64,000 nt of DNA from Dugong dugon (Eukaryota > Chordata > Mammalia > Sirenia > Dugongidae): positions 17,106,501 to 17,170,500 of the forward strand of contig CM057469.1 in the NCBI GenBank assembly GCA_030035585.1, in the 5' to 3' direction. A model generated the notes under the pieces. That model did no database searches. It saw only the letters and a list, made by a program, of their open reading frames with translations, and was not told the origin of the DNA. Made by a program: the position numbers and the translations under genes. Position 1 is the stretch's first letter. Each line of letters opens with the position of its first letter. This document shows, in pieces, positions 1 to 13,700 of the stretch.

Positions 1-1125
1 CATGGGTGACTGGTGCAGGCACTAGACTCTGGCTGTGGTAGGGGATCACATGCTGAGCTAGGAAGGGGGCTGATGGCTGCCCCTGAGAGTCTTAAAGGAA
101 AGCGTGTCCCTATTTTATAGGGTGAGTAGGTAGTTGAGTTTTGCAGCTGGACTATGAGCTCCCCACTCTGTTGGCTGTAAAGACGCAAGGACACCACTTT
201 TTCTTGGACTCCTGTAGTAGGTGACTAGGCGCTTTAGGTGCTACCACCAGTCCTCAAGCCCCTGCTGCAGATTGATAAAAGTGCCTACCTTAAGGGGCAG
301 GACTGTTTCGAGGGTTACAAATCTGCCATTTCAGAGCTGAAGCAGTTGAAGTTAAACTTCAAATGTCTGCCCTGTTGTACTGTGGCAGTGAGGACTAACG
401 CTGTTGAGATTGTTCCCACAAGTCTACACAGGTTTGTAAGGCACTCACAGTCTGCGGACCCCTGATATCTGTGCCCAGAAAGGAGCTGGGCTGTCTCTGT
501 GTTCCTGGCCTAGGGGAGCTGGCAGCTTATCTGTTCCCTCTCCAAGGCCAGGAGAATGAGGAGCTGTGCCATCTCTATGTTCCTGGCCTAGGGGAGCTGG
601 CAGCTTATTTATTTCCTCTCCAAGGCCAGGAGAATGGGTCAGGGTGCCTTTTGGGATCTACTTCTGGCCCAGCGGACTCCCGATGCAGAGCACGGAGGGA
701 GGACGTAAAAGGGAGAGAGGTTTTTCTCAAATGGGCTTTTTCTTTTTGTAATCCCTGCAAAAGGGTGCATGCATATACTTATCTTAGCCTTTTGGGAGCT
801 GCTCTGCAGTGGTTCACGGCGTCCAAGTAGAATCTCTGCAGCCAGGTCTCTCTCGATGTGGAAACTGCTTTCTAAGCGCACGCACCACACAGCTGTCTGC
901 CCGCTTCACCACAGATGGTGTTGCTGCAGAGCTGCAGTTTCACCGCCACGGCTCTAGCCCTCCTCACCTCTTCCAAATTGTCCCCCTCATGTGTCACTCA
1001 GATGGTTTTCTTAACCTTGCCTTGTTCATGGCTCGTAGATATTCAATCAAATCACTTGTTTTTCCAGGTCTTTGTTGTAAGAGGGATATGATATAGGAGG
1101 CGTCTAACTTCCGCCATGTTGATCA
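1..1125 (-). mobile_element. L1 5' untranslated region, runs off the left edge
   Basis: Read on the minus strand, the segment begins near 1125 with a GATCAACATGGCGG start that resembles L1 5' ends (YY1-like CCGCCAT at 1111-1117 on the plus strand). It continues as GC-richer sequence without a long coding frame. It abuts the truncated end of an older L1 ORF2 fragment. The rest of the element would lie left of position 1. The strand is the same as SCCPDH. A partial 78-bp tandem duplication lies at about 481-636. The exact 5' boundary is uncertain by some 10 bp. Confidence 0.6.
481..636. repeat. 78-bp tandem duplication within L1 5' UTR
   Basis: GTTCCTGGCC occurs at 501 and again at 579, and the surrounding 78 bp (TAGGGGAGCTGGCAGCTTAT and beyond) repeats with few differences, giving two nearly identical units. 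It explains the repeated peptide in one plus-strand frame, which is therefore not evidence of a gene. Confidence 0.85.
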
Positions 1126-4100
1126 CATCCCCGATATTGGGCTTTTCCATCGTCTCTTTCCACAGTTGTAGTCGATTTGATTCCACTGTAAAACACTAGG
1201 CCTGAAAGTATTGCTCCTGCTTTGTCCTCTAAGAATCTTATGGTTTTAGTTTGCACATTTACGTCCTGTGTCCATTTTGATTTGTTTTTGCGTATGGTGT
1301 GAGGCATGGATCCTGGCTCATTTTTCTGCATGTGGAAATCCAGTTTTCCCAGAACTATTTATTGAAGAGACTTTTCTTTGCCCATCAAATGAAATTAGCT
1401 CCCTTGTCAAAAAATCAGTTGACCATAGATGTGTGGATTTATTCCTGGACTCTCAATTCTATTCCATTGGTCTATATATCCACTGTTATGCCAGTACCAG
1501 GCTGTTCTAATTACTGTGGCTGTCTAGTATATTTTAAAAACAGAAGTGTGAGTCCTTCTACTTTGTTCTTCTCTTTCAACACTGTTTTAGCTATTCAGGG
1601 CCTCTTGCCATTCCATATAAAGTTGAGAATTGGTTTTTCTATTTCCATAAGAAGGCTGTTAGAATTTTGATCTGGATTGCATTGAATCTACTGTATAGAT
1701 CGCTCTGGGTAGTAATGGCATCTTAACAATATTAAGTCTTCCAATCCATGAAGATGGAACATCTTTCCATTTATTTAAGTCTTCTTTAATCTTTCAGCAG
1801 TATTTTACAGTTTTCATTGTTAAGTCTTTCATGGTCTTAGTTAGATTTATTCCTAGGTATCTTATTCTCTTAGATGCTATTGTAAATGGAATTATTTCCC
1901 TAATTTCCCTTTCAGATTTCTCATTGCTGGTGTATAGAAACCCAACTGATGTTTGTTGACCTTGAACCCTGCAACTTTGCTAAATTCCTCTATTAGCTCT
2001 GGAAGTTTTCTTGTGGATTCTTTGGGATTTTCTATATATACGATCATATCATTCATGAATAGAGATAATTTTACTTTTTTTCTAATATGCATACCTTTTA
2101 TTTCTTTTTCTTGTCTTATTGCTTTGGCTAGGACTTCTAATACAATACCGAATAGAAGTGGTGACAGCGGGCACCCTTGTCTTGTTCCTGATTTCAAGGA
2201 GAAAGTTCTCAGACTTTCTCCATTAAGCATGATGTTGGCTGTTGGCTTCTCATATATGCCCTGAATCATAGTGAGGAATTTTTCTTCTATTCCAATCTTC
2301 TTCACGGTTTCCATCAAGAAATGGTGTTGGAAGTTCATCAAATGCTTTTTCTCTATCCACAGAGATGATCATGTGGTTCACTTCCTTTGTTCTATTGATG
2401 TGGTGCATTATGATTGATTTTCTAATACTGAACCATCCCCGAATTCCTGGAATAAATCCCACTTGGTCATGGTGTATGACTCTTTTAATACACTGTTGGG
2501 ATTCTGTTCCCTACTATTTTGTTGCAGATTTTTGCCTCTATTCATAAGAGATACTGGTCTATAATTCTCTTTTCTTGCAGTGTCTTTGTCTGGTTTTGGT
2601 ATCAGGGTTATGTTTCCTTCATAGAATAAATTAGGGAGTATTCCTCCCTTCTCTATCTTTTGGAAGAGATTAAACAGTATTGGTGTCAATTCTCCTTCAA
2701 ATGTTTGGTAGAATTCCCCAGTGAAGCTATCTGGTACAGGACATTTTTTTATTGGGAGATTTTTGATCACTGACTCGGTCGCTTCACTTGATATGGGTCT
2801 ATTGAGGCTTTCTCTTTCCTCTTGACTCAGTTTGGCTAGGTTGTAATGTCCTCTTTCATTTTTTATTTTGTTTATTTGCATCTTTTCTTTGTCAGTCTAG
2901 CTAAAAGTTTGTCAATTTTATTGATCTTTTCAAAGAACCAACTTCTGGTTTTATTGATTCTATTTTTAAGTTTTCAATTTTATTTATTTCTGCTCTGATC
3001 TTTGTTATTTCCTTTCTTCTGGTAGATTTAGGCTTAATTTGCTCTTCTCTTTCTAGCTCCTGGAGTTGTCGAGATAGGCTGTTAATTTGAGATCTTTCTT
3101 CTTTTTTCATGTAGGCATTTATTGCTATAAGTTTCCCTGTGAGTACTGCCTTCATGCATCCCATAAGTTTTGGTATGTTGTGCTTTCATTTTCATTTGAC
3201 TCTAGGAAATTTGTGACTTTTCTTCTGAGTTCTTCCTTAACCCATTGGTAGTTTAAGAGTTTGTTGTTTAATTTCCATATGTTCGTGTATTTCTCTCTTA
3301 TTGATTTTTAGCTTCACTCCGTTGTGGTCATAGAAAATACTTTGTATGATTTCAATCATTTTAAAATTTATCAAGATTTGCTTTGTGACCTAACACACTG
3401 TCTATCTGGAGAATGATCCATGTGCAATGGAGTAGAATGTATATTGTGCTGTTTTGGGGTGGAGTGTTCTATATATGTCTGTTAAGTCTAGTTGGTTTAT
3501 AGTGTCATTCAAGTCCTCTATTTCCTTGTTGATCTTCTTTCTGGATGTTCTGTCCTATATTTAAGGCAGCGTATTGAAATCTCCAACTATTATTACAGTA
3601 CCATTTATTTATCCCTTCAATTCTATCAGTGTTAGCTTTATATACTTATGTGCCCCGATGCTGGGTGCATATATATTTATGACTGTTAAATCATCTTGAT
3701 TAATTGACCCTTTTATCATTATATAACATCTATCTTTCTCTCTTCAAACAGATTTTGTCTTAAAGTCCACTTTGTCTGATATTAAGATTGTCACCCCAGT
3801 TCTCTCTGGTTATTATTTGCATAGAATTTTTTTTTTCCCATCTTTTCACTTTCAACCTATTTGTGTCCTTGGTTTAAGGTGTGTCTCTTGTAAACAGCAT
3901 ATAGTTGGATCATTTTTTTTTTTAATCCATTCTGCCATTCTCTGCCTTTTGACTGGAGCATTTAGTCCATTTAAATTCACTGTAATTACTGATATGAAGT
4001 GACTTACTTCTGCCATTTTGTTGTTTTTTGGGTATCTTAAGCCTTCTTTGCCATTGTACTTTACTACTGCTTACTTTTGTGTTTTGCTGGTTTATTGTAG

Positions 4101-4400
4101 TGAGCTTTTTTGGTTCCTTTCTCCTTTTCTTTTGTGTATGTTTTATATACATTTTCTTAGTGGTTACAAGGAATATTACATTTAACAGCTTGTATTTGTA
4201 TCATTCTAGGGTAAGTTGGTACCAACTTAGCTTCAGTAATATACAAGAAATTCTAGATCTATACCATTTTTCCTCCCTCCATTTTGTTGTTGTTCTCCCT
4301 AATTATGTCTTTCTATTTCATGTGACCTGTAACATAATTTTATCCTTGCTTTTTATATATTTGTTATTAAAACAAACTTTTTGTTATATAAATTTTTTAC
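1126..4400 (-). mobile_element. Old L1 fragment: ORF2 and inter-ORF region
   Basis: On the minus strand this reads as decayed L1 ORF2: endonuclease region at about 3.2-4.0 kb, the conserved [17 protein letters not shown] block near 2.7 kb, and reverse transcriptase around 1.9-2.4 kb. The RT signature LSLFMNDM is mutated from the usual FADD. The part beyond about 1130 (the extreme C terminus and 3' end) is missing. The segment from about 4.0 to 4.3 kb matches the region between ORF1 and ORF2 of other L1s in the window. The element is dead. The right boundary is approximate. Confidence 0.85.
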
Positions 4401-4659
4401 CACAATAAAATAAAAATAATAGTAATTTTAAAAAGTATTCAGTAGGCCAGATCCGAATCACAGGGTAAGGCTATTACCATCCCCATTAAATGCAAAATAC
4501 TCTACACACTAGTGATTCTGTATACTTCCAAAGGCTGAAACATGCATTATATAGTTCTTTCTTATTTTGCTTTATAAACATAAAAATCTTATATTTAACA
4601 GGTAAGGGAACTGTAACAAACACAATATTCTCTAAAATACATAAATCATATATACTTAC

Positions 4660-4777
4660 TGGCGACTCCTCTAAATTTTCATGCAAGTAACGCTGAGTCC
4701 GCTTCACAACAGACACATCAGCTCCCAAGAAAGGAATGGCATAGTTGCTGAGTTCTCTACAGTAAGAAACTGGCCAC
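4660..4777 (-). CDS. SCCPDH: SCCPDH exon 7
   Basis: The exon follows a TGTCTTCCAG acceptor and ends before a GTAAGT donor. It completes Arg232 and encodes residues 233-271, starting [20 protein letters not shown] and ending HENLEESP. The open frame extends past both splice sites, but only this part resembles the protein. It is the last SCCPDH exon inside the window. The next residues expected from human (a membrane-associated segment) are not encoded between here and the left edge, so intron 7 must extend beyond position 1. Confidence 0.95.
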
Positions 4778-7700
4778 CTGGAAGACAAACCCATGAGTAT
4801 TATGCATTTTCTCTAGTTATGGTGATCACAATTTTAGCTGGTAAATTTTTTAATAAACTTTTTTAGTAACTTTTCTTGAGGCAATAATAACAATGACGAC
4901 GGAAGATCTACTCTTAATTAAAATTTATTTCATATTCTTCCTATATTCTCTATACCTACATCTGAACAAGTGACAAGTGGAACAGTATAGTAGGTTTCAC
5001 GTCACGTGCATTTAACAAATACAATTTTCACTATGCTTTACCCCACCGATTTCCTTAGACGGTGATAAAAACAACACTAATTTCAATAGTCAAACTTTAA
5101 ACTCATATCTGCAAAAGTTCTTACATATAAATACTATTAATGAAGATTGATTAACCTACGTAAGATCATCACACTTTAAGATGGTGGGTTTTAATCTACA
5201 AAATTTAACTGACATTTAATTCTGACATTGACAGTGAAATATCACAAAATTAATTTTTTTCCAGGGTCCAAATATACATCAACGAATTATGTAAGGTTGT
5301 TGTTGTTGTTATGTGCTGTTGAGTCAATTATGACTCATAGTAACACCAAGTTAAGCTTAGGATAATCTATTAATTATATTCTAAAGATCTTTGAAAAACA
5401 ATTCTTAATTTAATTACTACAAAATAGCCTCCAGGCATTTCTTAGTAGCATACTTTATTAATACAACAATATACTTCAACCAGATATATTAAAGAATAGA
5501 TTTTGAATTAATATACCTTATTTTCAATTTTGGACCAACGAATGGGACAGGTTTCAGTTTTGACTCATTTCGTAGTTTTTTCAAATTATCCTGATCTCCA
5601 AAACCATAAACTGCTGACTTCCAGGTACCATCATGAATGCATAATCCCTAATAAAATATTAAGGGATAATTACCAAAATTTGAAACCAACTAACTTACAA
5701 TGCATTATTACAAACAACACTTCATCTCTACTTAAGTACGGCATAACCCTTATTTAATAGTCTTGTACATGAATTTTCATGACTGGCTAGGCAGCAATAA
5801 CACTCATTAGCTTGCATACTCAATATTCATACCAACATAAGCCCTCTCTTCTTCACTCCTACCATCATCTAAGCGCTCTGAAACAAGCAATTTAATTTCA
5901 CTATATTGTTTTTACTCAACTAACTTGTCATTTCCTTCATGACTAGCCTCTCTAATCCTATCCCTATCCTGTGCTGATTCCTCAAACTTTCAAGATAGTT
6001 TCACATGCGCATTTATGTATGCATACACAACGTACTCTTCATCTATCCTTCTAACGCTCCTTTTTCTAAAAAGTCCCAAATTATATGCCTCATTTCCCAC
6101 AAAAATCCTATTAAAATAATTTTAAAATTTTTTCTTAAAGCTTACTAGTATGATTTAGATTTTCTTTCCTTATTCTCTCAATTTATTCTTGGTTCTGTAC
6201 CCAGTATAGAACCCTTATTATTTGTTTGGTCTCACCCAGACTCTCATTTTTACACCTATTTTTCATCTCTTTTATGAGACTCTTTGCTGTCAATGCCTTC
6301 CATTCTTCCAGTATAATTATACCTTCTGCAACCCTTACCTCAACTCCAATCAGAAATGAGTAGCAGAAAGGAGAGGACAGGTGAGGATATAATCTCTAAA
6401 TTTACTGTGATAGTGCTAACTCTTATTCGCCTAACTTCTAGGTGGGCCTTTAATTCTGTATTAGATAACTATTTTAAATTTAGTTTGTAACTTGATTTCA
6501 CATAATTGTATTATGTCCCCCCTTATATGTTGCTGACCTTGTTTAAATGAACAAAATCATTCAGATAGATTCAAAGCCAACTTTGTCACAAAATTCTAAA
6601 AGAGGAATATCGGTAAGACAGATGTAAAGATATCTTGGACTGATAATAAGCAGAATAAGAAATACACTAAAACCTCAGAAGGTTCAGGTTTTTATATCTT
6701 AACTTTGATAACACAGAAAAACAGAGAGATACCAACCCAATTTCCATTGGGTTACAGATTAATTTCTTCTGTTTCTTAAGGGTTTGATTTGTCAAACTAC
6801 TCTGAATCTGGGCTGAGGCAATTTGACCTATTTGCAAATGTAAAGATTTTCAAACACCAGGAGAAAACAGCTTTTAAAACAGAAATCTATGAATACTTTC
6901 CTGTATAAATAAGCCATCAAAAAGGCAAAAAATTACATTCAATTTTTTAAATCTTTTACCTAATTTCGATAAAAAAATATAAAGAAAAGTGCCCAAAACA
7001 TATATGTACAATTTAACAAAATTACAAAGCAACCATACATGTAACCACCATCCCCGGAACTGCAATCCAGCCAGCATCCCAGAAGGTCCTGGTTCTGCCT
7101 GACTGTATGGTAGTAATCACTTCCTTGCATGTCTTTAGCATTTTATCACCTAAGCATCCATCCCTAAACAGTAGTTAGTTTTGCCTGTTTCTAAACTTTA
7201 CAGAAATGGAATCCCACTGTAGATATTCCTTTAAGTTTGGCCTCTTTTGCTCAAAACTATGTTCTTCGGATTCATCACATGTTGCAGGTAACACCTACTC
7301 TGCAACTTGCTTTTTCATTCTCTTAATGGTGTCTTCTGATAAAAAGACACTCTCAATTTTAAATGTATATGATTTATCATGCTTTTTCTTTATATTTAAA
7401 ACATTCTATGTCCCTTTTAAGAAGCTACTTCCAACCTTGAAGCCATGAAGTAGTCTCCTATGTCATCTTCTAAAAGCTTTACTGTTTTGCCTTTCATATT
7501 TAGGTTTACAATCCACCTAAGCTTGACTTTTGTACATAGTACAAAGTATGAGTTCAATTTAATTTTTTCTCCATATGAATACGCAATTGTCCCAGCATCA
7601 TCTACTAAAGTCCCTTTACCATAAACTAGTGCTGACATCTGCATGAACTGTTTCTGGGCTCTTTATTCTGTTCCACTGGCCTATTTATATGCCTCTGCCA

Positions 7701-10700
7701 GCCAACAATACACTGTTAATAACAAGTCTTTAAATCTGAGAGTCTTTCCACTTTATTGTCTTTCAAGAACATCTTGGCTATTCCTGAGCCTTTCATTTCC
7801 ATACACATTTCAGAACCAACTTGTCAAGTTTCACATCAAAACAAAATAAAATTGAGATTTTGATTGGAATTGTATGCAATTATAAATCAATTGGAGAAAA
7901 GTTGGTATTTTCTAATATCAACTCCAAAACTGACGTCCAAAACCAAGTTCCAATCCATGAATATGGTATACTTCTTTATTTATTTGTCTGCTTTAAGGTT
8001 TCTCAACAAAGTTCTATTATACTTATTCTTAGGTACTTGATTTTTTTATGATATTATAAACGGTCTACTTCTTAAAAATAATCATTTTCTAACTGTAGCT
8101 GGTATACAGAAATATAACTGATTTTTATATTAATTTTGTATCCAGCAATAATAAAGGTTAGAGTGGAAATAAGTAAAACGGAGAATATAAAAAGAATAAA
8201 TAAAATCAATTAAACCAAAAGTTAGTTCCTTGAAATGACTGACAAACCTTAAGGTAGAATGACGGGGGTGGGGAGAAAGCTCAAATTACTAAAATTAGGA
8301 ATGAAAGGGGGACATTACTACCAACCTTACAGAAACAAAAAGACTATAAGGGAATACTATAAACAACTGTATACCAACAAATTAGGTAACCTAGACGAAA
8401 TGTACAAATTCCTAGAAAGACACAAACTACTGAAACTGACTCAAGAGAAAACAATATGTAACAGTAAAGAGACTGAATTAGTAAGTTAAAAAAAACTTCC
8501 TACAAAGAAAAGCCCAAGCTCAGACAGCTTCATTGGTGAATTCTACCAAACATTTAAAGAAGAATTAACACAAAGCCTTCACAAACTCTTCCCAAAAAAG
8601 TCGGTATTACCCTGAAACCAAAACCAGACAGACATCACTAGAAAATTATAGATCAATATCTCTTATGAATATAAATGTAAATCTTCTCAACAAAATACTA
8701 GCGAACTGAATCCTGCAACATATAAAAAGGATTATACACCATGACCAAGAGGGATTTATCCAGGAATACAAGGCTAGTTTAACATATGAAAATCAATCTA
8801 TGTAAATGCGATGATTAATGTTATGTGTCAACTTGGCTAGGCTATAATTCTCAGTGGTTTGGCACACACTATGTATCACCTCCCATTCTGTGACGTGAAG
8901 TGAGTAGCCAATCAATTAGAAAAGGAGTGTCCTTGGGGATGTGGCCTGCATTCATGATATAAGCAAAAGGTCTGGCAAAGCTCTCTCTCTCAATCCTGCA
9001 ATTCATCTCGTCATGCTCTGACCTCTGGTTCTTGGGATGTGAGACGCCTTCAGCCTGCTGCCTGACCGGCAGATTTTGGCTTCGTCAGCCCCTGCAACCA
9101 CATCAGTCAGGAGAAGCCTCCAGTCTTCCACCTGACCCACAGATTTGGAATTTGCCAGCCTCCACAACTGTGTGAGCCATTTCCTTGAAATAAATCTCTC
9201 TATATTGATATATATATATGCTTCACTGGTTTTGCTCCTCTAGAGAACCCAGCCTAAGACAGTAATATACCATAAGAATAGAAAAAAGGCAAAAATCACA
9301 TGATCAGGAGTTCCGGCAAAATGGCGCTCTAGGCAGAAGCACCACGCCGTCCCTTCACAGCACAGATCCAAAAAACTAAGCAGAACAGAGAATACAACAA
9401 TCCTGAAACTCTAAAACATCAAATGAAGAGATAAAGAACTCAGCCAAGCACCAAATGGAGTGATAAAGCTGACAGAGAACGGAGAGCGAGGAGAGATTAA
9501 TGCAGAGGTCCCCTACCAGCTAATGCAGCGTGGAGCCACCATCTTGGACTCCTATCGGAGACCAGCAAACGAGGGTACAAGAAAGCAGCCTCATGGAGTG
9601 TCCAGCGGGAGACAAAACAACCGGTAATTTGCGGTGTGCGCTTTCCCACCCCCAACCCCTCTTCGCCCCAGCTCGGCCTCCTCTGCTTCCCGTAGCCACG
9701 GTCTCTTGACTGGGAAGCGCCGGCTGCTTGGATTCCACACACCCAAGCAGTGGCTCTCTGGGTGCCAGTTGCTGGCTGCTAATGTTGCTTTTTCTTTTTG
9801 CTTCTTTTGATTTCTCATTTGCCTCTTGCCACCTCCCCCTCCTTTCACTCGAGTGCCTGGCTCCGTGCGCCACCTTTGCTTCTTCCTGAGGGGCTGCAGA
9901 GTGCCGGCAATTTGTGATATATGCTTTCCCACTCTCTACCCTTCTTCACCCACACTTGGCCTCCTCTGCTTCCCGCGGACACAGTCTCTTGTCCAGAAAC
10001 ACCAGCCCGCACTAGCTGGCTCTCTGAGTGCCATTTGTTGGCTGCTGGTGTTGCTTTTTTTTTCTTCTGCTTCTTTGGATTTCTTGCTTGCCTCTCGCCG
10101 CCTCCCCTTCCTTTCGCTCAAGTGCCTAGCCCCGTGAGCCATCTTTGCTTCTTCCTGAGGGGCTGCGGAGCTCCATTTGAGTGTGGAGCTGCTTCCCGGT
10201 CTGGGCTACCGCGCTGGTGCGATCCCAGGGCTTTTGTTCGTTTGTTCCTCTGCTACCCATGGCCACGGTCTCTTGACCGGGAAGCGCCGGCTGCTTGGAT
10301 TCCACACACCCAAGCGGGCGGCTCTCTGGGTGCCAGTTGTTGGCTGCTAGTGTTGCTTTTTTTTTCTGTTTCTTTTGATTTCTCACCTGTCTCTCGCCAC
10401 CTCCCCCTCCTTTCACTCGAGTGCCTGCCTCCATGTGCCATCTTTGCTTTTTCCTGAGGGGCTGCAGAGCGCCGGCAATTTGTGATATACGCTTTCCCAC
10501 TCTCTACCCTTCTTCACCCACACTTGGCCTCCTCTGCTTCCCGCGGACACAGTCTCTTGCCCAGAAACACCAGCCTGCACTAGCTGGCTCTCTGAGTGCC
10601 ATTTTTTGGCTGCTGGTGTTGCTTTTTTTTCCTTCTGCTTCTTTGGATTTCTTGCTTGCCTCTCGCCGCCTCCCCTTCCTTTCGCTCGAGTGCCTGGCTG

Positions 10701-13700
10701 CGTGCGCCATCTTTGCTTCTTCCTGAGGGACTGTGGAGCTCCATTCGAGTGTGAAGCTCCTTCCCAGTCTGGGCTACCGCGCTGGTGGGATCCCAGGGCT
10801 TTTGTTTGTTTGTTCGTTTTGAACTGTTTATTTGTTTTCTTTTCATTTTCTTGAGTTGGGAGCCCTTTCTGGCCAGGCGGAGCTGCGTGGCAAGGAACTC
10901 CCCTTCAGCTTCCACAGATGTGCAGAGGGATCCCTGAGAGCATTTCTTTTTTCGTTGGTTTTTTTTTTTTTTTTTTAATTTGTTTTGCTTTCTTTTCCCT
11001 CCTTTTCCCTTTTTGTCTTTCTTCATTGCTCAGTTTCTCGTCTCTCTATATCTTCCTTCTCTTTCTGATCCCTGAATACCAGGCATTGTATACATCTACG
11101 CCTTCTAGCCAGGCTGTACTGCAACACCTGAGAGCGACTTCCCAGACCTCATAGCTGCATCGGTGGGATCCCTGGGAACTTCTGTAGTTCTTTAACCTTT
11201 CTGATTTTTATTTATCCATTCTATTCTTCCTCTTCCCCTTTCTGTTTTTCTCCATTTCATAGTCTCTCATCTCTCCATTCAAACGGCAAGCTCCCCTAGC
11301 ATTCTTTTTTGCTTGTTTGTATGTTTTTGGCTCCTGTTCCTCTCTCCTCTCTCCCATATCCATCTTAGCTCCACACATAACAATCTCCCCGCTGCACCCT
11401 GCCTACCTGCACCGTGCGTTTGACATCACACCACCAAGTAGTACAGGCATAGCCTACTGGAACCTGCCCTGCACTGATTACCGACCCGCCCTGGTGGCTG
11501 TAGTAAGTGCCACAAACAACCCGTCCCAGTAACTCCTCTTCAGCTAGACCTGCCCTGCTATACAATATCTGAGTGACTGACCCTGCCAGTTGGAGAAGGA
11601 GGCGAAAAGTAGTCAGCGCACAGACGAGCAAACAACAAAGAAAACACAGTCCACCTGCTCAGACATAGTCAAATTTTTTCTTCAAAAAAGGGATGAAACA
11701 AACAAACCTACAATCAATAAACGAGAAAAATAACTACTGAATGCCCCGATGACAGCAGACAATATTAAAACATTTACAAAAACAGGACAGGATGGTTCCA
11801 GTAGGCGTCCAAAATAAAACACCAGATGACTCTCCTATGGAAGCAAATGCACTAGAACTACCTGACAGGGAATTCAAACCTCTAATACTCGTAATTCTCC
11901 AAGAACTCAGGCAAAAAGCTGACAAACATGAGGAAAAAATAGACAAATTCATGGAAAATACAGACAAAAATTGGAAGAATTCAGGAAGATGATGCAGGAA
12001 CACAATGCCAAAATAAATTCACAACTCGAAATTATACAAAAACAACAATTAGAAATCCAAAAGATAAACAACAAGATTTCAGAAATGGATGATGTCATAG
12101 AAGGGCTGAGAAGCAGATTTGAAACCGTGGAAGACAGGATCAGTGGAACTGAAGACAAACACTTGGATACAACTCCATTTCAGGAAAACTCAGAAAAAAG
12201 AACAAAGAAAAATGAAGAGACCCTGAGAGTTATGTGGGACACAATTAAAAGCAAAAATTTACGAGTGATTGGCATTCCAGAACAGGGGGAGAAAACAGAA
12301 AACAGAGAGGATCACTGAGGAACTGCTGACAGAAAACTTCCCCAATATCATGAAAGATGAAAAGCTGGCCATCCAAGAAGCTTAATGAACCCCATACAGA
12401 AGACACCCCCAAAAAAATCACCAAGGCATATCATATCCACACTCGCCAAAACCAGAGACAAAGAATCCTGAGAGCAGCTCGTGAAAAACAAGAAGTCACA
12501 TACAGAGAAGAAACAGTAAGACTAAGCTCAGATTATTCAGCAGAAACCATGCAGGCAAGAAGGCAATGGGATGACATATATAAAATCTTGAAAGAAAAAA
12601 ATTGTCAGCCAAGAATATCTCCTGCAAAACTCTCATTCAAATTTGATGGTGAAATTAGATCATTTCCAAATAAACAGAAATTAAGGGAATATGTAAAAGT
12701 CAAACCAAACTTACAAGAATTATTAAAGGGAGTTCTTCGATCTGAGGACAAACAGCTTCAGCTCACAGGCAGAACCTAGGACACAGAATCGTACGAACCA
12801 GATACCAATCTAGGAAATGAACTCTCGAGGACTATCCAAAAACAAAAGAAATACAACAGGGAATCAGAGCAGCTAATCAATAAATGACAACAACATTAAA
12901 ACAATAAAAGAGGGAATAAACGGCATAGGTATAGAACCTTCTAATGGAGAGGAAGGCAAGGCGATACCAAGTAATGTTAGACTGCTTCAAACTTAGAAAG
13001 ATAAGGGTAAAATTCATGGTAACCACAAAGAAAGTTAACAAACCAACTCATAAAAATAAAGACGAAAGACATAAAGTCTCAGCAAAAACAAAACCTACAG
13101 AAACAAAAGAAATGAAAAAAAATCCACAAACAAAAGTAACTCACCACAAGAGAGTAAGAAGAACAAAGAAAACTTCAGCACCACAAAAAAAAGCACAACA
13201 AAATGACAGCAACAAACTCACATCTATCAGTAATTACACTGAATGGAAATGGACTCAATGCACCCATAAAGAGATGGAGAGTGACAGAATGGATAAGAAG
13301 CAGGATCCATCAATATGCTGTCTACAAGAGACACACCTTAGAAACAAAGATATGAATTTATTAAAAGTCAAAGGTTGGAAAAACTATATCAAGCTAACAA
13401 CTACCAAAAAAGAGCAGGAGTGGCAATTCTAATCTCAGATAAAATAGACTTTAAAACAAAATCTACCATAAAAGACAAAGAAGGATACTATATAATGATT
13501 AAGGGGATGATCCATCATGAAGACATAACCATAATAAACATCTACGCACTCAATTGCAGGGCTCCAAAATACATAAAACAAATTCTAATAGCACTGAAAA
13601 GAGAAACTCACAGTTCCATAATAGTAGGAGACTTCAACATACCACTCTCAGTAAAGGACAGAACATCTAGAAAGAAACTCAACAAAGATACAGAAGACCA

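Noticed and set aside
471..830. 119-codon plus-strand frame with a repeated peptide
   Set aside because: It lies in an L1 5' UTR and repeats because of a 78-bp tandem duplication; no domain or splice context supports a gene.
1..4400. Search for SCCPDH exon 8 and later exons
   Set aside because: The minus strand here is L1 sequence throughout; no segment encodes the expected continuation after residue 271.
9826..10854. Several overlapping frames of 80-180 codons rich in Pro, Phe, Leu (plus) or Lys, Glu, Arg (minus)
   Set aside because: They recur with the 568-bp L1 monomers and reflect pyrimidine-rich composition, not coding.
10580..11026. 148-codon minus-strand Lys-rich frame
   Set aside because: Translation of antisense poly-pyrimidine L1 leader; low complexity with no recognised domain.
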